64,000 nt of DNA from Anaerolineales bacterium (GCA_020850595.1 JADZEK010000049.1:23506-87505), one strand, 5' to 3'. Positions 17,171-25,189 are shown, counted from the first letter of the stretch. Numbers and translations: made by a program. Notes: generated by a model not told the origin, from the sequence alone.

Positions 17171-17974
17171 CTAGCGCGCCCGGTTGGCCGCCTGCATAAA
17201 GCGCTCCACCCGCGCCGGGTCAACTGGGTTCCAGGTGTGGCCGTCAACCTTGAGGCTCGAGCCTACAATCACGCCGTCGGCCACGCTCAAAAACGCTTCA
17301 ATGTTTTCGGGCTTGGCCCCCGTATTCACGAACACCGGCACGTCGCCCACCGCCGCCTTGACATCCCCAAACTGCTCCACTTCCGGTTCGGTCCCGGCCA
17401 TCGGGCCTGAGATCAAAATCACGTCAGCCAGGCACGACACCACCGCGCTGCGCGCCCGCTGCGCCACGCTGCGTGTGCCCAGCGGCGACGCGAACTCCGG
17501 CACCACATTGTAGAAAACGCGCACATTTTGCGCGCCAATCTGTTGGCGAAAGCGCATCACCCGCCCGACATTCGGCGCCCACAAGCCCATGTCCGATTCA
17601 TACACGCCCGTGAGCACTTCGCGGATGAACGTCGCGCCCGTCGCGTGCGCGATCGCCATGGCCGCCATCGGGTCCCATAGGAAGTCAACGCCGAAGGGGA
17701 TCGTGCTGGGCGCCAGGTCCGCCACCACCCGGGCCAGCGCGGCCACCTGTTCGAGGCCGGCCTCGAACACATACGGCCGATCATCTTCGTTGCAGAACAT
17801 AATGGCGTTGACGCCGCCGGCCACCAGGTGCTCGATATCCGCCCGCATCCGTTCGACAATGCCGCGCACGCCGGCCGCGCCGTTATAGCGTGGCGTGCCG
17901 GGCAGCGCCGGAACATGCGCCATGGCCACAACGGGTTTGTCAACGCCAAACAAGTCCTTTAGCCAGGCCGGCAT
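17171..17974 (-). CDS. BtpA/SgcQ-family TIM-barrel protein
   Basis: This 267-residue protein shows the BtpA/SgcQ pattern: AMAHVPALPGTPRY near the start, VNAIMFCNEDDRPYVF, PFGVDFLWDPMAAMAIAHA, FIREVLTGVYESDMGLW, and a C-terminal PVFVNTGAKPENIEAFL and DGVIVGSSLK phosphate-binding end. Members are (beta/alpha)8 barrels, linked to photosystem I stability in cyanobacteria (BtpA) and encoded in sugar operons such as sgc in E. coli; their reaction is not firmly known. It is the first gene of the minus-strand operon, just downstream of the operator-like region. Confidence 0.9.
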   Translation of the reverse strand: MPAWLKDLFGVDKPVVAMAHVPALPGTPRYNGAAGVRGIVERMRADIEHLVAGGVNAIMFCNEDDRPYVFEAGLEQVAALARVVADLAPSTIPFGVDFLWDPMAAMAIAHATGATFIREVLTGVYESDMGLWAPNVGRVMRFRQQIGAQNVRVFYNVVPEFASPLGTRSVAQRARSAVVSCLADVILISGPMAGTEPEVEQFGDVKAAVGDVPVFVNTGAKPENIEAFLSVADGVIVGSSLKVDGHTWNPVDPARVERFMQAANRAR

Positions 17975-18016
17975 ACGTCCTCCCTCATCCTATGCAGAGC
18001 GTCATTCTCGAACTGC

Positions 18017-18041
18017 TGTGGTTAGCTCGCGACCACAACCC
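18017..18041. promoter_or_regulatory. Inverted repeat and ACCACAACCC box in operon leader
   Basis: TGTGGT (18017-18022) and ACCACA (18032-18037) form an inverted repeat with a 9-bp spacer. The word ACCACAACCC at 18032-18041 recurs exactly at 18075-18084, inside the promoter. Both are candidate regulator sites for the operon that starts at 17974. Confidence 0.5.
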
Positions 18042-18052
18042 TCATCGGCAGC

Positions 18053-18099
18053 ATGTTCGTTAATGTTCATTTATACCACAACCCGTGAGCGCCATGCAA
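18053..18099 (-). promoter_or_regulatory. Promoter of the 11-gene operon with direct-repeat operator
   Basis: On the minus strand a TTGCAT box (18094-18099) and TATAAA (18070-18075) lie 18 bp apart. The second ACCACAACCC copy (18075-18084) sits in the spacer. Two ATGTTC words at 18053-18058 and 18063-18068, exactly one helical turn apart, cover the expected transcription start. This is a typical place for repression by the operon's own DeoR protein. Confidence 0.5.
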
Positions 18100-18117
18100 T
18101 CGCCACCGCCACCGCCA

Positions 18118-18190
18118 GGACAAATGCATCTAAAATGCGCGACGGTGCCTGACCGCCCTTTTTTACCTGTCACTCCGACTGGCACGGCGC
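18118..18190. repeat. Degenerate left end of the short inverted-repeat element
   Basis: This stretch matches, with many changes, the first 70 or so bases of the short element (compare AAATGCATCTAAAATGCGC here with AATTGCATCTAAACTGCGC at 18243). It also has the internal ACCTGTCACTCCGA. It looks like the decayed end of an older copy next to which, or into which, the copy at 18240 landed. Confidence 0.55.
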
Positions 18191-18369
18191 TCGGCCCGCC
18201 GCCGCGCCTCGCCGCGTAGCCCTAGCGCCGCGTTGAGCAGGGCAATTGCATCTAAACTGCGCTTGGGACTGATCAGCCCCCTTTTGCCTGTCACTCCGAA
18301 GTACCCATGGCGCCCTGCGCCGGCCCCCAGTGGCGAAACACTCGGCGGACCATGTCATTCCGAATATGC

Positions 18370-18534
18370 GATGGGACTACGTCCCATCCCTCCAGGCAGA
18401 AACGGGCCGGCGAGGTGCTACAATCCCAGGATGCGCCCGACAAGCTAAGACCGTGTGGTCATTGGTGCTTCCGAGCCCGATTTCGAATATGGTTCTGGTC
18501 AGGTGTGTTCCCACCATTGGTGGCGGCTAAGCCG
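18370..18534 (+). ncRNA. Candidate IS110 bridge RNA region
   Basis: The left non-coding end contains a run of small stems: an 8-bp hairpin (18370-18388, GATGGGAC/GTCCCATC), GACC/GGTC (18449-18460), CCACC/GGTGG (18511-18523) and CGGC/GCCG (18524-18534). In IS621 and relatives this location encodes the bridge RNA that pairs with target and donor DNA. Both the RNA and its limits here are inferred from position and foldability. Confidence 0.45.
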
Positions 18535-18596
18535 ACCCCGCTGAGTAACTTACTGGATCGACACACGACCGGGTCGGGCGCCGAAAGGAGCCTGCG

Positions 18597-19949
18597 ATGA
18601 ACCCCACTTCCGCTGCGCCCGCGCCGTTGGGCATCGTCCATCCCCACGCCGCCGGCCTAGACATTGGTCAAGCTGAAATTTGGGCGGCGGTGCCGGCGGG
18701 CGGCCAGCTCCCGGCCGTGCGCGCCTTTGGCACCTTCACGCCCGACCTGCAGGCCCTGGCCGACTGGCTGGTCCAGGGGGGCATCACGACCGTGGCGCTG
18801 GAGAGCACCGGGGTGTATTGGATCCCGATCTTCGAGTTGCTGGAAGCGCGCGGCCTGGAAGTCTGCCTGGTCAATGCCCGCCACATCAAGAACGTGCCCG
18901 GCCGCAAAAGCGATGTCCAGGACTGCCAATGGCTCCAGCAACTGCACCGCTTCGGCTTGCTGCGGGCCTCCTTCCGGCCGGAAGCCGAGGTGGTGGCGCT
19001 GCGGGCCTATCTGCGGCATCGGGCCATGCTGCTTGAGCATCGCGCCGCCCATACCCAACACATGCAGAAGGCGCTGCTGCAGATGAACTTGCGGCTGACC
19101 CAGGTGCTGAGCGATGTCACCGGCACCACCGGCCTGGCCATCATCCGCGCCATCGTCGGGGGTGAGCGCAACCCGCGCAAGTTGGCCCAACTGCGCCACG
19201 GCCGCTGCCAGCACCCGGAGCCGGAGATTGCCATGGCCCTGACCGGCAGCTACCGGCCCGAGCACGTCTTCGCGCTCAAACAGGCCCTGGCGCTCTACGA
19301 CGCCTACACCGCCCAACTGGCCGACTGTGATCGCGAAATCGAACAGCACTACGCCACGCTTAAGCCGCGCTTTGAGCCCGACGATCCCGACCAGCCGCTC
19401 GGCCCCGATGAGAAGCCCAACACCCATTCCAAGAACGCGCCCGACTTTGATGTGCGCCGGGAGCTCTTCCAATTGGTCGGGGTGGACTTGACGGTCGTCC
19501 CCGGCCTGCATGTCAGCAGTGCCCAGCAGCTCCTGGCCGAAATCGGCACCGATCTGAGCAAGTTCCCGACCGTCAAGCACTTCTGCTCCTGGCTCGGGCT
19601 GGCGCCCCACAATGATATTACCGGCGGGAAGGTCAAGCGCGCGCGCACGCTCCCGACCCGCAACCGCGCCGGCCAAGTGCTGCGCCTGGCCGCCCAAGCG
19701 GTGGGCCGGGGCCGGAGCGGCTTGGGCACTTACTACCGCGCTCATAAGCTCCGCCTGGGCGCGGCCTCCGCCATTACCGCCACGGCCCACAAGCTGGCCC
19801 GCATCGTCTACCACATGCTCAAAGACCGCCAGCCCTACCAGCCGCTCACCAAGGAGGCCTTCGCCCAACAGCGCCGCGAGCGCGAGGTTCGAGCGCTGAC
19901 CAAGCAGGCGGCCAAGCTCGGCTTGACACTCCAACCCCAGCCGGCTTGA
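18597..19949 (+). CDS. IS110-family transposase (RuvC-like DEDD recombinase)
   Basis: This 450-residue protein has an N-terminal RuvC-like DEDD domain: Asp22 in GLDIGQAEIW, Glu69 in VALESTGVYW, and Asp106 and Asp109 in GRKSDVQDCQW. A helical middle and a C-terminal transposase-20 domain follow, with HFCSWLGLAPHNDITGGK near 325-345 and ATAHKLARIVYHML. The segment that carries the catalytic Ser in IS621-type enzymes reads ITGGK here, as in one IS110 subgroup. The frame is intact and has a GAAAGGAG site before the ATG, so the element may still be active. Confidence 0.92.
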   Translation: MNPTSAAPAPLGIVHPHAAGLDIGQAEIWAAVPAGGQLPAVRAFGTFTPDLQALADWLVQGGITTVALESTGVYWIPIFELLEARGLEVCLVNARHIKNVPGRKSDVQDCQWLQQLHRFGLLRASFRPEAEVVALRAYLRHRAMLLEHRAAHTQHMQKALLQMNLRLTQVLSDVTGTTGLAIIRAIVGGERNPRKLAQLRHGRCQHPEPEIAMALTGSYRPEHVFALKQALALYDAYTAQLADCDREIEQHYATLKPRFEPDDPDQPLGPDEKPNTHSKNAPDFDVRRELFQLVGVDLTVVPGLHVSSAQQLLAEIGTDLSKFPTVKHFCSWLGLAPHNDITGGKVKRARTLPTRNRAGQVLRLAAQAVGRGRSGLGTYYRAHKLRLGAASAITATAHKLARIVYHMLKDRQPYQPLTKEAFAQQRREREVRALTKQAAKLGLTLQPQPA

Positions 19950-20244
19950 CATAATGTTTTTGTTTCTGAGTAAGCCCCCCTCCAGTTGCCGGCCATCCTT
20001 CGGCATTGTGGGGGGTGAGGAATCTCAACCCAGGATCAGGCTGACCCTTTGATCGTACCGGGTTTAGTTTCTGAGCAACCCGGCCTCAGGCCGATCGTAT
20101 TCGCGCTGCCTTGTGGCCGGTGACGCGCAGCGTCCCGGGTAATGATAGCTGGCGGCCAATTTCCGGGCCACTTTCGGCACTCCCTCAGCAAACGGAAATA
20201 AGATGCAACTGCCCTGGGCAGGGGGCTGCCCGGCGTAAAACGAA

Positions 20245-20277
20245 GGCGGGCTGGGCGCCTCAGACGCCCAGCCCGCC
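20245..20277 (-). terminator. Terminator of the FxLYD lipoprotein gene
   Basis: A perfect 13-bp stem (GGCGGGCTGGGCG at 20245-20257 with its complement at 20265-20277) and a 7-base loop lie just downstream of the minus-strand gene. TTCGTTTTA follows on that strand. Confidence 0.75.
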
Positions 20278-20311
20278 CGTCAGGGAACTGTCAGCGCCGT
20301 GCGTGGCGCGG

Positions 20312-21793
20312 CTACTGCACGTAACCCTGAACGAAAGTGAAGAACGTGAAGTCGGTCGTGTCGGTGTCCGGCGAAATGTAGAGGGTGACATCGAAGGGCA
20401 GCGTCTCGCCCGGCGCGAAGGTATCGTCATCCGGGTAAATGCTGGTCCACGCGCTGCTGTACAAAGTGCCCTCGGCGTCGTAGACCGCCAGGATGAGGGT
20501 GGCGCTCGACAGGTTCTCCTCGGAGGTGTTGGTCACATCACCCGTGAAGGCCACCGTGTCATCCGAAGTCTCGCCCGACTCATTGGCCGACTCCAGCGCC
20601 ACGACGTCGAAGCTGGTTTCGAAGGTCCAGTAGGCGTCTACCTGCACGCTGTAGCTGGCCACGTTCGCGACCTGGTCCGAGTCGCCGTTGATGGCGCTGA
20701 AGAAGTCGAAGCTGACCGGGATGACCTCGCCCGGAGCGACATAGATCGGCACCGAGGCGGTGGCGGCGTCCAAGACCGTGCCATCCTCCGCGTACAGCCC
20801 GGCTACCAGGCTGATGGACAGCACCTGGTCGCTGTTGTTGCCGATGTTGGCGAAAATGTGCAGCCCATCGAAGCCATCCACGACGGCGTTCGTGATCTCA
20901 ACGGCGATGTTGGCGTTGAGATCCGTCTCGTCCGTCAGATCCACATCCACGTAGTAGATGGACGAGTCGGCGTCATCTGCCGGGCCGTCCAGAGAAATGG
21001 AGAACGGCGTGCGGTCGTTGCCATTCTCGTCGCCGGCGGCGGCCAGGTAGCGGGTGATGCTGTAAGAGGCGTCGGCGGCCACGGCGGTGCCGTCGGCGGC
21101 CAGCAGCGCCCCGGCGAAGCTGTTCACCAGCACAGGCGAGTCCGAGTTATTTACCAACTCGCCGGTCAGGTAGATCGTGCCGTACTCATTGACGTAGATG
21201 TTGTCGTTCTCCACCGACACGTCGCCGCGATCCACGTCGCCTTCGCTGTAGTCAGAGACCTCCACCGTCCCCTGCCAGTCGGTGGTATCGGCCCCATCCG
21301 TGTTCACGTACCAATCAAACGGCGTCGTTTCGCCCTGGGCAATCGTGTAGAGGAGCGGGCTGAACTCAATGGTGTCGGTGGGGTTGTCGTCCGAATCGGT
21401 CAACACCGTGTTGCCGTCGCCGTCGGTCAGCGTCAGCGTCAACTCGATGCTGGTGGCCGGGTCTTCGGTGTCGTTGTACACCAGGCCCACCACGTGGAAA
21501 TAGTCGTACTCATCCACGTACCCGTACAGGCTGGTCACGGCCACTTCGCCGGCCACGATGCCCGTTTGTTCCTCGGTCGCCTCCGGCTCCTCGGTCGGGG
21601 CCTCTTCCTCTGTGGGTTCTTCCTCCGGCGTGGGTTCCTCCTCTGCCTCGGTCGGCTCGGCTTCGGCGGTGGCCTTCGGCGTCCGAGTGGGGTCGGGGGC
21701 TTCGGTGGCTGCGCCCCCGCCGCCGCAGGCCAACCCGGCCAGCGACAGGGCCACAATTACCGAGAGTATGGCGAACAACCGCTTAGAAAGCAT
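20312..21793 (-). CDS. Secreted lipoprotein with repeated FxLYD-like domains
   Basis: This 493-residue protein has a signal peptide with lipobox LAGLAC (Cys23). A low-complexity Pro/Thr/Glu-rich linker runs over about residues 28-80. Several similar beta-rich units of roughly 100 residues follow, each with a hydrophobic strand, a 'VVGLVYNDTED'-like turn about new versus old values, and a segment on added or default data. They resemble FxLYD-type extracellular domains. The protein is very acidic, with frequent Asp and Glu in turns, suggesting Ca-stabilised surface folds. Function is unknown; a structural or ligand-binding surface role is likely. Confidence 0.65.
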   Translation of the reverse strand: MLSKRLFAILSVIVALSLAGLACGGGGAATEAPDPTRTPKATAEAEPTEAEEEPTPEEEPTEEEAPTEEPEATEEQTGIVAGEVAVTSLYGYVDEYDYFHVVGLVYNDTEDPATSIELTLTLTDGDGNTVLTDSDDNPTDTIEFSPLLYTIAQGETTPFDWYVNTDGADTTDWQGTVEVSDYSEGDVDRGDVSVENDNIYVNEYGTIYLTGELVNNSDSPVLVNSFAGALLAADGTAVAADASYSITRYLAAAGDENGNDRTPFSISLDGPADDADSSIYYVDVDLTDETDLNANIAVEITNAVVDGFDGLHIFANIGNNSDQVLSISLVAGLYAEDGTVLDAATASVPIYVAPGEVIPVSFDFFSAINGDSDQVANVASYSVQVDAYWTFETSFDVVALESANESGETSDDTVAFTGDVTNTSEENLSSATLILAVYDAEGTLYSSAWTSIYPDDDTFAPGETLPFDVTLYISPDTDTTDFTFFTFVQGYVQ

Positions 21794-21885
21794 CTGATGC
21801 TCCTTCTCCTCTGGTTCGCTACCGGCTAGGCTACTAACGACACGGTCGGCGTTACTGGCGCCGGCCGGAGTGCATGAACTTAGTT

Positions 21886-21914
21886 GCCCCGGCCGGCCTT
21901 GGGCCGGCCGGGGC
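21886..21914. terminator. Hairpin downstream of the HU gene
   Basis: A perfect 13-bp GC-rich stem (21886-21898 with 21902-21914) has a 3-base loop and lies between the HU gene and the lipoprotein gene. It has no clear T-run, so it is a probable but not certain terminator for the HU transcript. Confidence 0.6.
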
Positions 21915-21948
21915 GAACCGTGAACAACTGATTGAGAAACGGGTAAAT

Positions 21949-22251
21949 CTAGACCGAGTCCTTCAGCGCCTTCACCGGGCGCGCTTTGACAACTCGCCGC
22001 GCCGGCTTGGCCGCAATCATGGCCGGCTGCTTGGTGAACGGGTTGATGCCTTCGCGCGCCTCAGTCGCGGGCTTAGTCACGACGGTCAGCTTCACTAGGC
22101 CCGGGAGGGTCACTTCGCCGTTCGCCTTCAACTGGCCCGCCAGGACTGCCGAAATGGCGTCCATTGCCGCGGCGGCCTGCTTCTTGGTAAGGCTGCTCTT
22201 CTCCGCGACAGCGACCAGGAACTCGGACTTTGTCATGCGATTGCCTGCCAT
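21949..22251 (-). CDS. HU-family nucleoid DNA-binding protein
   Basis: This 100-residue protein has the HU/IHF fold: MTKSEFLVAVAEKSSLTKKQAAAAMDAISAVL for the N-terminal helices, then GEVTLPGLVKLTV and the DNA-binding arm with GINPFTKQ and a basic C-terminal tail (AKPARRVVKARPVKALK). The arm keeps the NPFTKQ segment, where HU proteins normally read NPxTG, including the Pro that intercalates in DNA. The start is ATG 22251, after AAGGAG; a longer frame upstream has no ribosome site. It compacts DNA and helps recombination and replication. Confidence 0.93.
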   Translation of the reverse strand: MAGNRMTKSEFLVAVAEKSSLTKKQAAAAMDAISAVLAGQLKANGEVTLPGLVKLTVVTKPATEAREGINPFTKQPAMIAAKPARRVVKARPVKALKDSV

Positions 22252-22335
22252 GTTTTTCTCCTTAGGATATGGCGTTTCTGCGGTCGCCGGCAAGGTCCTG
22301 CCTGCCGAACGGCCGCCAATATACTGCATTTTTCC

Positions 22336-24408
22336 CTAAAATGCCAGCAAGCGCGCCAGCCGGGCCGCGATGGCGGCCTCGCTGGGGACAACCCTCTGCA
22401 TCAACGCCGGGCTGTAGGGCACCGGGCAGTCAGCCGAAGCCAGCCGTTCGATCGGCGCGTCGAGCGCTTCAAACGCCTCACCGGCCACCGCGGCGATGAT
22501 TTCTCCCGCAAAACCAGCCGTCAGCGTGTCCTCGTGCACGACCAGCAGTTTGCCCGTTTTGCGCACCGACCGTATTACTGCGGCGCGATCCCACGGAACC
22601 AGGGTGCGCAAGTCCAGGATTTCGATTTGACCTGGCCAGGCGCGGGCAGCCTCCTCGCAGCGGTGCACTAGAGCGCCCCAGGTGACGACCGTGACGTCCG
22701 TGCCGGCCTGGACCACGTTTGCCACCCCAAACGGCAGCACGTAGTCATCGCCGGGGTAAGGCCGGCGGCCGGGCACAGTATCGAGCAGGGCGCGATGCTC
22801 GAAGAAAAACGTCGGGTCATGGCCGCGCAGCGCGGCGCGCAGCAGCCCGGCCGCGTCCGCCGCATTCGATGGATAGGCCAGCCGCCAGCCCAGCGTGTGG
22901 GCCAACACCGCCTCGCCCGTGACCGAATGCCACGGGTCGCCGGTTTTCTTGCCAAAACCACCCGGCACGCGCACGACCATCGGCACTGCAAACTCGCCCA
23001 CGGTGCGCCAGCGAACCGTCCCGGCGTTATTCACCTGTTCGGTGGCTGCGTCCATGTACTTGCGGAACTGAATTTCCGGCGCCGGCATCAGCCCCGCATA
23101 GGCCAGGCCCGCCGCGCGGCCAATGATGCCGTCCTCGTTCAGCGACGTGTCAAATACCCGCGCCGCGCCATATTTCGCCTGCAAATCAAGCGTCGCGCCG
23201 TGGACGCCACCCTTCACCCCAACGTCCTCGCCGAACACCACCAGGCGTGGGTTTAGCGCCAACTCGGCCTCCAGCACCCGGCGGATGGCGTCGAGCATGT
23301 TCAGGCGCGGCCCTGTGGCGCTCCCCTCCGGCCTGCCCGACCCCTCCGGCAGGGCGATGCCGGCCGCCAGCAGACCGCCCACCGCCGGCGTTCGGCCCTC
23401 ATAAAACATATGCCGGGCAGCCGTTTCTGGATCGGGCGGTGCCTGGCGGCTGGCGGCTTCCAGCGCCGCGCGCAGTTCTTGCTCGACGGCATGCTCCAGG
23501 GCGGCCCACTCCAGGTTGGGTAGATAGGCCCGCAGGGCCATCAACGGGTCGCGCGCGTTTTCAGCGGCGCGCACTTGGGCCGACTTGTACGCCTGATTAT
23601 CCGTAAACGAATGGCCGCACAGCCGCACGACGCGCAGCCGCAGCAGGCATGCCCCTTGCCCCGCGCGCACATGCTCGACGGCCTCGGCCACGCAGCGGGC
23701 GGCCTCAGCCGGGTCGCTGCCGTCGCCCTCTATGCGGCGCAGGTCAGCGAAACCGCCCAGACTGGCGGCAATGTTGCCCTGGGCGTTCTGCAGCCGCCCC
23801 GGCACGGAGATGGCGTAACCATTGTCTTCGATGAAGAACAGCAGCGGCAGCTTCTGCGTGGTGGCGATGTTCAGCGCGGCCCAGAACCCATTGGCCGCCG
23901 TCGAGCCGTCGCCGCCGTGTGCCGTCGCCAGCGCGCCCGCCCAGGTCGCGTCGCCCAACGTGTCGCGGTGGTAAGTAATCGCCTGGGCCCAGCCCGCCGC
24001 CGGAGAATACTGTGCGCCTACGTCGCCGGCCATGGGCAGCACCGTCGGCCCGCTGCGCGCCGCCAGGAAATGGGTTACCCCGGTGTCGCGCCCGGCCGTC
24101 AGGCCGCCGCTGACAGCCAGCCCGCCCGCCAGCGCCTCGGTCAGCGTCAGGCCGGCCGCCAGCATAAACGGGCGTGAACGGTAGTAGACCGAGGCCGCGT
24201 CGTGCGGGTGTGTCAGGGCCACTGCCAGCAGCACCTCGGCCAACTCATGCCCGCGCGACGAGAACTGATAGGCGATCTTGCCCGATGGGGCCAGCTCGCG
24301 CTCCTCGAGTTCGTCGAGTCGCCGCGAGGTCAGCACCAGTCGCGCCACGCGCGGCCAGTCAACGGCCGGGCCGCCGGCAGCCGGAGCAGTGGTCGGGGCA
24401 GGGTCCAT
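22336..24408 (-). CDS. Fused alpha-beta E1 2-oxoacid dehydrogenase
   Basis: This 690-residue protein joins both E1 subunits. The alpha part holds the thiamine-diphosphate motif GGDGSTAANGFWAALN (from 165) ending at EDN (194-196). The beta part starts near residue 370 with NMLDAIRRVLEAEL, then has VFGEDVGVKGGVHGAT, FEHRALLDT and a C-terminal transketolase-like domain (LLVVHEDTLTAGFAGEI). This is the arrangement of branched-chain or acetoin-type E1 enzymes, which decarboxylate a 2-oxoacid and pass the acyl group to a lipoyl E2. No E2 or E3 gene lies nearby. It starts 4 bp after a MaoC-like gene. Confidence 0.88.
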   Translation of the reverse strand: MDPAPTTAPAAGGPAVDWPRVARLVLTSRRLDELEERELAPSGKIAYQFSSRGHELAEVLLAVALTHPHDAASVYYRSRPFMLAAGLTLTEALAGGLAVSGGLTAGRDTGVTHFLAARSGPTVLPMAGDVGAQYSPAAGWAQAITYHRDTLGDATWAGALATAHGGDGSTAANGFWAALNIATTQKLPLLFFIEDNGYAISVPGRLQNAQGNIAASLGGFADLRRIEGDGSDPAEAARCVAEAVEHVRAGQGACLLRLRVVRLCGHSFTDNQAYKSAQVRAAENARDPLMALRAYLPNLEWAALEHAVEQELRAALEAASRQAPPDPETAARHMFYEGRTPAVGGLLAAGIALPEGSGRPEGSATGPRLNMLDAIRRVLEAELALNPRLVVFGEDVGVKGGVHGATLDLQAKYGAARVFDTSLNEDGIIGRAAGLAYAGLMPAPEIQFRKYMDAATEQVNNAGTVRWRTVGEFAVPMVVRVPGGFGKKTGDPWHSVTGEAVLAHTLGWRLAYPSNAADAAGLLRAALRGHDPTFFFEHRALLDTVPGRRPYPGDDYVLPFGVANVVQAGTDVTVVTWGALVHRCEEAARAWPGQIEILDLRTLVPWDRAAVIRSVRKTGKLLVVHEDTLTAGFAGEIIAAVAGEAFEALDAPIERLASADCPVPYSPALMQRVVPSEAAIAARLARLLAF

Positions 24409-24412
24409 GCGG

Positions 24413-24895
24413 CTAGACGGCCGGATCGCTCTTCGGGCGGCTCATGAACAAGGCAATCCACTTGCCTTTTTGCACCGACTTGTCAGCCTGGTTGTGCACG
24501 TCCAGCGACAGCGTCACCGCGCCCCCGCCTAGCCGCGGCAGCGCTTTCACTTCTAGCACCTCGATCAGGATGTGAAGCGTGTCTCCGATGACTACCGGCA
24601 GCGAGAACTTCCATTCCACGATCTCGCGGAAGGCCAGGATCGTGCCTTCCATGATGCCCGTCTGCACGGCCAGCCCAGACGCAATGGCGAGCACCGCCAG
24701 TCCGTGGGCGATGCGCTGTCCATAGGGCGTGGACTTGGCGAACTCGGCATCAATGTGAATTTGGTTAAAATCGCCGGATAATCCGGCAAAGGTGACGATA
24801 TCGGCCTCGGTCACAGTACGAGACGTGGTGCGGACTTTCTGGCCGACGGCGAACTCTTCGAAGTACATGCCGCGCTGGGCGGGGGGTAGGGGCAT
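24413..24895 (-). CDS. MaoC-like (R)-hydratase family protein
   Basis: This 160-residue protein is a single hot-dog domain of the MaoC/PhaJ type. The catalytic Asp and His lie in the segment GDFNQIHID near residues 41-49. It also has the family segments EADIVTFAGLSGD, RIAHGLAVLAIASGL and PVVIGDTLH. It hydrates trans-2-enoyl-CoA or acts on a related acyl thioester. It precedes the E1 gene by 4 bp in the same direction, so the two probably serve one acyl-CoA pathway. Confidence 0.88.
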   Translation of the reverse strand: MPLPPAQRGMYFEEFAVGQKVRTTSRTVTEADIVTFAGLSGDFNQIHIDAEFAKSTPYGQRIAHGLAVLAIASGLAVQTGIMEGTILAFREIVEWKFSLPVVIGDTLHILIEVLEVKALPRLGGGAVTLSLDVHNQADKSVQKGKWIALFMSRPKSDPAV

Positions 24896-25141
24896 TCGGC
24901 TGTCTCCGACGAAGTGGACGGAATTGGGCCGATTGTAGCATGGACTGGCGAAAGCCGCCGCAAATCCCGCTAGTTTTGGCGGCGCACTACGCCCGCGCAG
25001 CCCAGGCGCGCGCCGGCATCCTTGCTCTCAGCGCTCAGACGCCTGCCGCTCGCGTTTGGCCAGGCCCGCGCCCGAACCTGGTACTCTCGGCCGGAGGCTG
25101 CCGCTGGCGCACCGGCTCCCCTGGGGGCGCCGCCGAACGTT

Positions 25142-25166
25142 GGCGGGCAGGTCGCGCCTGCCCGCC
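25142..25166. promoter_or_regulatory. 10-bp hairpin ahead of the J-domain gene
   Basis: GGCGGGCAGG (25142-25151) pairs perfectly with 25157-25166 around a 5-base loop. It occupies the position of the -35 region of the promoter at 25177, so it is more likely an operator or upstream terminator than part of the mRNA. Confidence 0.5.
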
Positions 25167-25173
25167 TGAGATT

Positions 25174-25182
25174 TGCTATTAT
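25174..25182 (+). promoter_or_regulatory. Extended -10 promoter giving a leaderless start
   Basis: TTGCTATTAT contains an extended -10 (TG-C-TATTAT, 25174-25182). Transcription would begin at about 25189-25190, at the ATG itself, so the J-domain mRNA is probably leaderless. Confidence 0.45.
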
Positions 25183-25189
25183 TGTTACC

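Larger units (their letters stand above)
18365..19973 (+). mobile_element. IS110-family insertion sequence, about 1.61 kb
   Basis: The boundaries come from comparison with the empty site in copy B (31-kb region): the left flank ends ATTCCGAA and the right flank resumes with GCCCCCCTCC. An AA dinucleotide is present at both junctions (18363-18364 and 19972-19973), as expected for recombination at a two-base core without a longer duplication. The left non-coding end is long (about 230 bp) and the right end is only 24 bp, as in the IS110 group rather than the IS1111 group. There are no terminal inverted repeats. Confidence 0.8.
18240..20214. mobile_element. Short TIR element, copy A, split by an IS110 element
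   Basis: The outer parts (18240-18364 and 19974-20214, 366 bp together) match the copy at 30844-31218 almost end to end. The left end GGGCAATTGCATCTAAA and the right end AAGATGCAACTGCCC are imperfect inverted repeats. It encodes no protein of its own and has the form of a non-autonomous (MITE-like) element. The IS110 element sits between CCGAA and GCCCCC, a join that is uninterrupted in copy B. Confidence 0.75.

Noticed and set aside
18657..20006. 449-residue open frame on the minus strand opposite the IS110 transposase
   Set aside because: It mirrors the transposase codons and has no family motif; the plus-strand frame has the full DEDD pattern.
20111..21829. 572-residue open frame on the plus strand opposite the FxLYD lipoprotein
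   Set aside because: It is a shadow of a GC-rich, acidic gene; the minus-strand protein has a signal peptide, a lipobox and a terminator.
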